64,000 nucleotides of DNA from Antedon mediterranea. Its lineage: Eukaryota > Echinodermata > Crinoidea > Comatulida > Antedonidae. The DNA lies in contig NC_092677.1 in NCBI RefSeq assembly GCF_964355755.1, forward strand, positions 20,556,101 to 20,620,100, in the 5' to 3' direction. Made by a program: the position numbers and the translations under genes. Numbering within the stretch: position 1 is the first letter of the stretch; the number at the start of each line of letters is the position of its first letter. Below the pieces are notes generated by a model. It did no database searches. It was given only the letters and a program-made list of their open reading frames with translations, and was not told where the DNA came from. This document shows positions 1 through 6,848 of this stretch, piece by piece.

Positions 1-1262
1 CAAAATAGCTTAATATCGTATTTAAAAACGTTTTAGACAATTTTGAGCATTTCGAAAAAACTTTTTCACACAAAACATCAAAGTTTACAAAATAGCTTCA
101 AATCGCATTTGGAGACGTTTTAGACCATTTTGTGATTTTCGAAAAAACTTGTTAACATAAAAACACCAAAGTGCTCAGAATACCTTCAAATCGCATTTTG
201 AGACGTGTTAGACCATTTTGTGATTTTCGAAAAAACAACATAAAAACACCAAAGTGCTCAGAATACCTTCAAATTGCATTTGGAGACGTTTTAGACCATT
301 TTGTGATTTTGGAAAAAACTTGTTAACATAAAAACACCAAAGTGCTCAGAATACCTTCAAATCGTATTTTGAGACGTTTTAGACAATTTTGTGATTTTCG
401 AAAAAACTTGTTAACATAAAAACACCAAAGTCCTTAGAAAAGCTTCAAATCGCATTTGGAGACGTTTTAGACCATTTTGTGCATTTCGATGAAACTTGGT
501 TACACAAAAACATCAAAGTGTACAGAATAGCTTCAAATCGCATTAGAAACCGTTTTAGACCATTTTGAGCATTTCGAAAAAACTTTTTCACACAAAACAT
601 CAAAGTGTACAAAATAGCTTCAAATCGCATTTGGAGACGTTTTAGACAATTTTGTGATTTTCGAAAAAACTTGTTTACATAAAAACACCAAAGTGCTAAG
701 AATAGCTTCCAATCGCATTTGGAGACGTTTTAGACCCTTTTGTGCATTTCGATGAAACTTGGTTACACAAAAACATCAAAGTGCTTAAAATCACATTAGA
801 AACCGTTTTAGACCATTTTGAGCATTTCGTTAAAATTTTTCACAGAAAAACATCAAAGAGCAAAAAATAGCTTAATATCGTATTTAAAAACGTTTTAGAC
901 CATTTTGAGCATTTCGACAAAACTTTTTCACACAAAACATCAAAGTGTACAGAATAGCTTAATATCGCATTTGGAGACGTTTTAACCCATTTTGAGCATT
1001 TCGATACAATTTTACACACAAAAACATCAAAGTGCACAAAATAGCTTAATATGGTATTTAAAAACGTTTTAGAACATTTTGAGCATTTCAACAAAACTTT
1101 TTCTCACAAAACATCAAAGTGTACAGAATAGCTTCAAATCGCATTTGGAGACGTTTTAGACCATTTTGTGCATTTCGATGAAACTTGGTTACACAAAAAC
1201 ATCAAAGTGCTTAAAATCACATTTTGAGCATTTCGTTAAAACTTTTCACACAAAAACATCAA
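1..1262 (+). repeat. Mixed higher-order unit; twin of 25,701-26,782 from base 181
   Basis: The first part (1-180) matches the segment starting at 4,371. From about 181 the order of classes (A-short, A subtypes, C, D, F, G, C, D-short) follows 25,701-26,782 and, through its tandem copy, 28,412-29,493, at a constant offset of 25,520. The match ends where tail GAGTAAAAAATAG here meets GTCCACAAAATAG there. No gene is present. Confidence 0.8.
184..266 (+). repeat. Class A with 5-bp deletion, 83 bp
   Basis: Reads CGAAAAAACAACATAAAAAC where class A has CGAAAAAACTTGTTAACAT, a loss of five bases that also destroys the GTTAAC palindrome. Other copies lie near 5,610, 7,990, 17,455, 25,750, 28,465, 32,460, 46,615, 53,670, 57,190 and 62,305. 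A separate 3-bp deletion (CGAAAAAACTTAACAT) is seen near 12,800, 39,960 and 41,900. Confidence 0.88.
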
Positions 1263-1800
1263 AGAGTAAAAAATAGCTTAATATCGTATTTAAAAACGTT
1301 TTAGACCATTTTGAGCATTTCGACAAAATTTTTTCACACAAAACATCAAAGTGTACAGAATAGCTTTAAATCGCATTTGGAGACGTTTTAGACCATTTTG
1401 TTAATTTCGATGAAACAAAAACACAAAAACATCAAATTGTACAAAATGGCTTAATATGATATGGGAAAACGTTTTAGACCATTTTGAACATTTCGTTAAA
1501 AGTTTTCACACAAAAACATCAAAGTCCACAAAATAGCTTAATATCGTATTTAAAAACGTTTTAGACCATTTTGAGCATTTCGAAAAAACTTTTTCACACA
1601 AAACATCAAAGTTTACAAAATAGCTTCAAATCGCATTTGGAGACGTTTTAGACCATTTTGTGATTTTCGAAAAAACTTGTTAACATAAAAACACCAAAGT
1701 GCTCAGAATACCTTCAAATCGCATTTTGAGACGTTTTAGACCATTTTGTGATTTTCGAAAAAACTTGTTAACATAAAAACACCAAAGTGCTCAGAATACC

Positions 1801-1888
1801 TTCAAATCGTGTTTTGAGACGTTTTAGACCATTTTGTGATTTTCGAAAAAACTTGTTAACATAAAAACACCAAAGTGCTCAGAATACC
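1801..1888 (+). repeat. Class A monomer, 88 bp (exemplar)
   Basis: Full-length class A unit; the next unit starts at 1889. Landmarks in order: TTCAAATCG start, GAGACGTTTTAGACC, ATTTTGTGATTTTCG, a run of six A, TTGTTAACAT, ACACCAAAGTG and the tail CTCAGAATACC. Subtypes differ just after the start: GCATTTGGAG, GCATTTTGAG, GTGTTTTGAG (this copy), or GTATTTTGAG with GACAATTTTG. Class A often sits in short homogeneous runs, for example 1,620-2,050, 16,450-16,850 and 45,120-45,720. The tail CTTAGAAAAG creates a HindIII site (AAGCTT) at the junction with the next unit. Confidence 0.93.
1840..1861. other. Paired perfect palindromes in class A (exemplar)
   Basis: TTTTCGAAAA (1840-1849) and TGTTAACA (1854-1861) are perfect palindromes whose centres lie 13 bp apart. 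Both are conserved in most class A units; the second is lost in the 5-bp and 3-bp deletion forms and altered to TTTACA in another subtype. Their role is unknown. Confidence 0.85.
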
Positions 1889-2489
1889 TTCAAATCGAAT
1901 TTTGAGACGTTTTAGACCATTTTGTGATTTTCGAAAAAACTTGTTAACATAAAAACACCAAAGTGCTCAGAATACCTTCAAATCGTGTTTTGAGACGTTT
2001 TAGACCATTTTGTGATTTTCGAAAAAACTTGTTAACATAAAAACACCAAAGTGCTTAGAAAAGCTTCAAATCGCATTTGGAGACGTTTTAGACCATTTTG
2101 TTCATTTCGATGAAACTTGGTTACACAAAAACATCAAAGAGCACAAAAGATCTTAATATCGTATTTAAAAACGTTTTAGACCATTTTGAGCATTTCGAAA
2201 AAACTTTTTCACACAAAACATCAAAGTGTACAAAATAGCTTCAAATCGCATTTTGAGACGTTTTAGACAATTTTGTGATTTTCGAAAAAACTTGTTTACA
2301 TAAAAACACCAAAGTGCTTAGAAAAGCTTCAAATCGCATTTGGAGACGTTTTAAACCATTTTGTTCATTTCGATGAAACTTGGTTACACAAAAACATCAA
2401 AGAGCACAAAAGTATTTAAAAACGTTTTAGACCATTTTGAGCATTCCGTCAAAACTTTTTCACACAAAACATCAAAGTGTACAGAATAG

Positions 2490-2567
2490 CTTTAAATCGC
2501 ATTTGGAGACGTTTTAGACCATTTTGTAGTTTTCGAAAAAACTTGTTAACATAAAAACACAAAAGAG
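2490..2567 (+). repeat. Class A variant with GTAGTTTTCG, 78 bp
   Basis: Starts CTTTAAATCGCATTTGG and reads CATTTTGTAGTTTTCG, then TTGTTAACATAAAAACAC, ending AAAAGAG directly before CTTCAAATCG, so about 10 bp of tail is missing. It usually follows the GCATTCCG unit; copies near 4,172, 5,190, 7,560, 10,790, 14,163, 17,026, 20,365, 22,536, 25,321, 33,046, 35,099, 36,756, 46,186, 50,087, 52,225, 53,242, 57,860 and 61,871. Confidence 0.87.
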
Positions 2568-2645
2568 CTTCAAATCGCATTTGGAGACGTTTTAGACCCT
2601 TTTGTGCATTTCGATGAAACTTGGTTACACAAAAACATCAAAGTG
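2568..2645 (+). repeat. Class C monomer, 78-bp short-tail form (exemplar)
   Basis: Begins CTTCAAATCGCATTTGG and carries CATTTCGATGAAACTTGG followed by TTACACAAAAACATC. After CAAAGTG it passes straight into the class D start CTTAAAATCAC, so the 10-base linker found in class A is absent and the unit is 78 bp. Other class C copies keep a full tail (GTGTACAGAATAG or GAGCACAAAAGAT). This class holds the CENP-B-box-like motif. The variant here has GACCCTTTTG in place of GACCATTTTG. Confidence 0.9.
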
Positions 2646-2732
2646 CTTAAAATCACATTAGAAACCGTTTTAGACCATTTTGAGCATTTCGTTAAAACTT
2701 TTCACACAAAAACATCAAAGTCCACAAAATAG
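2646..2732 (+). repeat. Class D monomer, 87 bp (exemplar)
   Basis: Follows class C. Starts CTTAAAATCACATTAG, then AAACCGTTTTAGACC, ATTTTGAGCATTTCG, TTAAAACTTTTCACAC and tail GTCCACAAAATAG. AAACCG replaces the usual GACG or AACG. A subtype with TTAAAATTTTTCACAG and tail GAGCAAAAAATAG occurs near 820-870, 6,200-6,250, 8,600, 15,330, 37,700 and 40,560. Confidence 0.9.
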
Positions 2733-2819
2733 CTTAATATCGTATTTAAAAACGTTTTAGACCATTTTGAGCATTTCGAAAAAACTTTTTCACACAAAAC
2801 ATCAAAGTTTACAAAATAG
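2733..2819 (+). repeat. Class B monomer, 87 bp (exemplar)
   Basis: Starts CTTAATATCGTATTTAAA, then AAACGTTTTAGACC, ATTTTGAGCATTTCG, a run of six A, CTTTTTCACAC, AAAACATCAAAG and tail TTTACAAAATAG. It differs from class A by GAGC in place of GTGA, by CACACAAAAC in place of TTAACATAAAAAC, and by its 5' end. A variant with CTTTTCCACAC is common. The unit is one of the most AT-rich (about 26 % GC). The marker variant CGTATTCAAAAACG occurs near 17,243, 25,541, 28,252 and 62,091. Confidence 0.92.
2749..2758. other. 10-bp palindrome AAAACGTTTT in class B (exemplar)
   Basis: AAAACGTTTT is a perfect palindrome centred on the core CpG and overlaps the nearby TTTAAA palindrome. It is kept in classes B, G and E, and lost where AAACG is GGAGACG (classes A, C, F) or AACCG (class D). 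Confidence 0.8.
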
Positions 2820-2992
2820 CTTCAAATCGCATTTGGAGACGTTTTAGACCATTTTGTGATTTTCGAAAAAACTTGTTAACATAAAAACACCAAAGTGCTC
2901 AGAAAAGCTTCAAATCGCATTTGGAGACGTTTTAAACCATTTTGTTCATTTCGATGAAACTTGGTTACACAAAAACATCAAAGAGCACAAAA

Positions 2993-3070
2993 GTATTTAA
3001 AAACGTTTTAGACCATTTTGAGCATTCCGACAAAACTTTTTCACACAAAACATCAAAGTGTACAGAATAG
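2993..3070 (+). repeat. Truncated B-like monomer with GCATTCCG (12-bp deletion)
   Basis: The junction CACAAAAGTATTTAAAAACG lacks 12 bases that the fuller form CACAAAAGATCTTAATATCG keeps. It is followed by GAGCATTCCG in place of GAGCATTTCG. About 25 copies were seen, for example near 2,411, 4,057, 5,073, 7,446, 10,665, 14,047, 16,910, 20,249, 22,419, 25,207, 33,919, 46,072, 52,108 and 61,757, typically after a class C unit with TTAAACCATTTTGTTC. Confidence 0.88.
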
Positions 3071-3157
3071 CTTTAAATCGCATTTGGAGACGTTTTAACC
3101 CATTTTGAGCATTTCGATAAAATTTTACACACAAAAACATCAAAGTGCACAAAATAG
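3071..3157 (+). repeat. Class F monomer, 87 bp (exemplar)
   Basis: Recognised by GACGTTTTAACCCATTTTG, CATTTCGATAAAATTTTAC, ACACAAAAACATC and tail GTGCACAAAATAG. It is consistently followed by class G. A TTAAACC variant occurs near 13,290, 42,650 and 63,050. Confidence 0.88.
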
Positions 3158-3244
3158 CTTAATATGGTATTTAAAAACGTTTTAGACCATTTTGAGCATT
3201 TCAACAAAACTTTTTCTCACAAAACATCAAAGTGTACAGAATAG
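3158..3244 (+). repeat. Class G monomer, 87 bp (exemplar)
   Basis: Starts CTTAATATGGTATTTAAA, carries CATTTCAACAAAAC in place of CATTTCGACAAAAC (a fixed loss of one CpG), then TTTTTCTCACAAAAC and tail GTGTACAGAATAG. The GAACATTTTG subtype is seen near 1,070, 26,590, 29,300, 50,320 and 54,510; GAGCAATTC or GAGCGATTC variants near 6,380, 8,840, 37,950, 43,335 and 47,470. Confidence 0.88.
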
Positions 3245-3285
3245 CTTCAAATCGCATTTGGAGACGTTTTAGACCATTTTGTGCA

Positions 3286-3302
3286 TTTCGATGAAACTTG
3301 GT
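3286..3302 (+). promoter_or_regulatory. CENP-B-box-like 17-mer in class C (exemplar)
   Basis: TTTCGATGAAACTTGGT aligned to the mammalian CENP-B box pattern nTTCGnnnnAnnCGGGn matches TTCG, the central A and the last two G, that is 7 of 9 defined bases; the C and first G of CGGG are T here. The motif is present in nearly all full class C units across the window. Binding is not shown, and the pattern is short enough to arise by chance. Confidence 0.3.
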
Positions 3303-3322
3303 TACACAAAAACATCAAAGTG

Positions 3323-3389
3323 CTTAAAATCACATTTTGAGCATTTCGTTAAAACTTTTCACACAAAAACATCAAAGTCCACAAAATAG
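3323..3389 (+). repeat. Class D-short monomer, 67 bp (20-bp internal deletion)
   Basis: Reads CTTAAAATCACATTTTGAGC, that is, class D missing 20 bases between CACATT and the later CCATT. The shared CATT at both breakpoints leaves one copy in the product. The same form recurs many times (for example near 1,218, 6,524, 8,977, 11,673, 34,261 and 56,646), nearly always after class C, so it was copied along with its neighbours rather than made repeatedly. Confidence 0.9.
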
Positions 3390-4553
3390 CTTAATATCGT
3401 ATTTAAAAACGTTTTAGACCATTTTGAGCATTTCGAAAAAACTTTTCCACACAAAACATCAAAGTTTACAAAATAGCTTCAAATCGCATTTGGAGACGTT
3501 TTAGACCATTTTGTGATTTTCGTAAAAACTTGTTAACATAAAAACACCAAAGTGCTTAGAAAAGCTTCAAATCGCATTTGGAGACGTTTTAGACCATTTT
3601 GTGCATTTCGATGAAACTTGGTTACACAAAAACATCAAAGTGCTTAAAATCACATTTTGAACATTTCGTTAAAAGTTTTCACACAAAAACATCAAAGAGT
3701 AAAAAATAGCTTAATATCGTATTTAAAAACGTTTTAGACCATTTTGAGCATTTCGAAAAAACTTTTCCACACAAAACATCAAAGTTTACAAAATAGCTTC
3801 AAATCGCATTTGGAGACGTTTTAGACCATTTTGTGATTTTCGAAAAAACTTGTTAACATAAAAACACCAAAGTGCTCAGAATACCTTCAAATCGCATTTG
3901 GAGACGTTTTAGACCATTTTGTGATTTTCGAAAAAACTTGTTAACATAAAAACACCAAAGTGCTCAGAAAAGCTTCAAATCGCATTTGGAGACGTTTTAA
4001 ACCATTTTGTTCATTTCGATGAAACTTGGTTACACAAAAACATCAAAGAGCACAAAAGTATTTAAAAACGTTTTAGACCATTTTGAGCATTCCGACAAAA
4101 CTTTTTCACACAAAACATCAAAGTGTACAGAATAGCTTTAAATCGCATTTGGAGACGTTTTAGACCATTTTGTAGTTTTCGAAAAAACTTGTTAACATAA
4201 AAACACAAAAGAGCTTCAAATCGCATTTGGAGACGTTTTTGACCCTTTTGTGCATTTCGATGAAACTTGGTTACACAAAAACATCAAAGTGCTTAAAATC
4301 ACATTAGAAACCGTTTTAGACCATTTTGAGCATTTCGTTAAAACTTTTCACACAAAAACATCAAAGTCCACAAAATAGCTTAATATCGTATTTAAAAACG
4401 TTTTAGACAATTTTGAGCATTTCGAAAAAACTTTTTCACACAAAACATCAAAGTTTACAAAATAGCTTCAAATCGCATTTGGAGACGTTTTAGACCATTT
4501 TGTGATTTTCGAAAAAACTTGTTAACATAAAAACACCAAAGTGCTCAGAATAC

Positions 4554-4639
4554 CTTCAAATCGCATTTTGAGACGTTTTAGACCATTTTGTTCATTTCGA
4601 TGAAACAAAAACACAAAAACATCAAATTGCACAAAATGG
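4554..4639 (+). repeat. Class C variant preceding class E, 86 bp
   Basis: Resembles class C up to CATTTCGATGAAAC, but TTGGTTACAC is replaced by AAAAACAC, giving a local doubling of AAAAACAC before AACATCAAATTGCAC. It is seen upstream of the first class E subtype in the copies I checked, so the two behave as a linked dimer of about 173 bp. Confidence 0.85.
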
Positions 4640-4726
4640 CTTAATATGATATGGGAAAACGTTTTAAACCATTTTGAACATTTCGTTAAAAGTTTTCACA
4701 CAAAAACATCAAAGTCCACAAAATAG
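4640..4726 (+). repeat. Class E monomer, 87 bp (GATATGGG type, exemplar)
   Basis: Starts CTTAATATGATATGGG, then AAAACGTTTT, CCATTTTGAACATTTCG, TTAAAAGTTTTCAC and tail GTCCACAAAATAG. This divergent class is a good landmark; copies occur about every 1.7-5.4 kb (near 1,450, 4,640, 7,010, 9,700, 12,400, 17,980, 21,810, 23,980, 27,450, 30,160, 35,560, 37,225, 39,560, 41,500, 44,940, 48,840, 50,690, 52,690, 56,880, 60,615 and 63,920). A second subtype reads GGTATGGG and CGAGAAAAC (near 16,300, 18,600, 19,480, 24,600, 28,070, 30,780, 31,570 and 61,240). Confidence 0.9.
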
Positions 4727-6848
4727 CTTAATATCGTATTTAAAAACGTTTTAGACCATTTTGAGCATTTCGAAAAAACTTTTCCACACAAAACATCAAA
4801 GTTTACAAAATAGCTTCAAATCGCATTTGGAGACGTTTTAGACCATTTTGTGATTTTCGAAAAAAATTGTTAACATAAAAACACAAAAGTGCTCAGAATA
4901 CCTTCAAATCGCATTTGGAGACGTTTTAGACCATTTTGTGATTTTCGAAAAAACTTGTTTACATAAAAACACCAAAGTGCTTAGAAAAGCTTCAAATCGC
5001 ATTTGGAGACGTTTTAAACCATTTTGTTCATTTCGATGAAACTTGGTTACACAAAAACATCAAAGAGCACAAAAGTATTTAAAAATGTTTTAGACCATTT
5101 TGTGCATTCCGACAAAACTTTTTCACACAAAACATCAAAGTGTACAGAATAGCTTTAAATCGCATTTGGAGACGTTTTAGACCATTTTGTAGTTTTCGAA
5201 AAAACTTGTTAACATAAAAACACCAAAGAGCTTCAAATCGCATTTGGAGACGTTTTAGACCCTTTTGTGCATTTCGATGAAACTTGGTTACACAAAAACA
5301 TCAAAGTGCTTAAAATCACATTAGAAACCGTTTTAGACCATTTTGAGCATTTCGTTAAAACTTTTCACACAAAAACATCAAAGTCCACAAAATAGCTTAA
5401 TATCGTATTTAAAAACGTTTTAGACCATTTTGAGCATTTCGAAAAAACTTTTTCACACAAAACATCAAAGTTTACAAAATAGCTTCAAATCGCATTTGGA
5501 GACGTTTTAGACCATTTTGTGATTTTCGAAAAAACTTGTTAACATAAAAACACCAAAGTGCTCAGAATACCTTCAAATCGCATTTTGAGACGTTTTAGAC
5601 CATTTTGTGATTTTCGAAAAAACAACATAAAAACACCAAAATGCTCAGAATACCTTCAAATCGCATTTGGAGACGTTTTAGACCATTTTGTGATTTTCGA
5701 AAAAACTTGTTAACATAAAAACACCAAAGTGCTCAGAATACCTTCAAATCGTATTTTGAGACGTTTTAGACAATTTTGTGATTTTCGAAAAAACTTGTTA
5801 ACATAAAAACACCAAAGTGCTTAGAAAAGCTTCAAATCGCATTTGGAGACGTTTTAGACCATTTTGTGCATTTCGATGAAACTTGGTTACACAAAAACAT
5901 CAAAGTGTACAGAATAGCTTCAAATCGCATTAGAAACCGTTTTAGACCATTTTGAGCATTTCGAAAAAACTTTTTCACACCAAACATCAAAGTGTACAAA
6001 ATAGCTTCAAATCGCATTTGGAGACGTTTTAGACAATTTTGTGATTTTCGAAAAAACTTGTTTACATAAAAACACGAAAGTGCTAAGAATAGCTTCCAAT
6101 CGCATTTGGAGACGTTTTAGACCCTTTTGTGTATTTCGATGAAACTTGGTTACACAAAAACATCAAAGTGCTTAAAATCACATTAGAAACCGTTTTAGAC
6201 CATTTTGAGCATTTCGTTAAAATTTTTCACAGAAAAACATCAAAGAGCAAAAAATAGCTTAATATCGTATTTAAAAACGTTTTAGACCATTTTGAGCATT
6301 TCGACAAAATTTTACACACAAAAACATCAAAGTGCACAAAATAGCTTAATATGGTATTTAAAAACGTTTTAGACCATTTTGAGCAATTCAACAAAACTTT
6401 TTCTCACAAAACATCAAATTGTACAGAATAGCTTCAAATCGCATTTGGAGACGTTTTAGACCATTTTGTGCATTTCGATGAAACTTGGTTACACAAAAAC
6501 ATCAAAGTGCTTAAAATCACATTTTGAGCATTTCGTTAAAACTTTTCACACAAAAACATCAAAGTCCACAAAATAGCTTAATATCGTATTTAAAAACGTT
6601 TTAGACCATTTTGAGCATTTCGAAAAAACTTTTCCACACAAAACATCAAAGTTTACAAAATAGCTTCAAATCGCATTTGGAGACGTTTTAGACCATTTTG
6701 TGATTTTCGAAAAAACTTGATAACATAAAAACACCAAAGTTCTCAGAATACCTTCAAATCGTGTTTTGAGACGTTTTAGACCATTTTGTAATTTTCGAAA
6801 AAACTTGTTAACATAAAAACACCAAAGTGCTCAGAATACCTTCACATC

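Larger units (their letters stand above)
1263..2050 (+). repeat. Class E dimer plus run of class A subtypes
   Basis: Holds B, C-variant and E units (the private variant GTTAATTTCG at 1,400 is shared with 50,649), then a B unit and class A units reading GCATTTTG, GTGTTTTG, GAATTTTG and GTGTTTTG in turn. About 1,040-1,660 parallels 50,290-50,910. Confidence 0.8.
2051..2696 (+). repeat. BglII-bearing unit followed by GCATTCCG and GTAG units
   Basis: Contains AGATCT at 2148-2153, made at a class C tail (GAGCACAAAAGAT) meeting CTTAATATCG. I see this site only at 2148, 10139, 10402, 13785, 16032, 45809 and 49709. The following B, A, C, GCATTCCG, GTAG and C-D order is repeated near 13,790 and 45,810. 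Confidence 0.8.
2697..4474 (+). repeat. Higher-order segment shared with 50,750 onward
   Basis: Two successive series of A, C, GCATTCCG and F-G or GTAG units. The block aligns with 50,750 onward at an offset of about 48,054 and, in part, with 33,840-35,300 at an offset of about 30,929. Confidence 0.8.
4475..6848 (+). repeat. 2.37-kb tandem block, copy 1
   Basis: Aligned to copy 2 at an offset of 2,374 bp left of the patch at 7,321 and 2,372 bp after it. Both copies share the private variants GAAAAAAATTGTT (about 4,862 and 7,236) and TTTAAAAATG (about 5,083 and 7,455). Copy 1 lacks one 87-bp monomer at about 6,308. Confidence 0.85.

Noticed and set aside
445-630. 61-codon frame on the - strand, repeated at 5,832, 8,204, 25,965, 28,676, 40,174, 42,115, 46,830 and 62,516
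   Set aside because: Two consecutive monomers read in reverse; the predicted peptide simply repeats itself per monomer. No evidence of a gene.
840-1094. 84-codon frame on the - strand, repeated at 26,360, 29,071 and 54,280
   Set aside because: Reverse reading of B, F and G units; copied with its block.
1854-1867. Yeast ARS consensus-like match (TTTTATGTTAA on the - strand)
   Set aside because: It matches 10 of 11 positions, but such AT-rich matches are common by chance and the consensus is specific to budding yeast.
3286-3302. Calling the 17-mer a true CENP-B box
   Set aside because: Two of the nine essential bases differ (TTGG in place of CGGG) and the host is unknown, so it is kept only as box-like.
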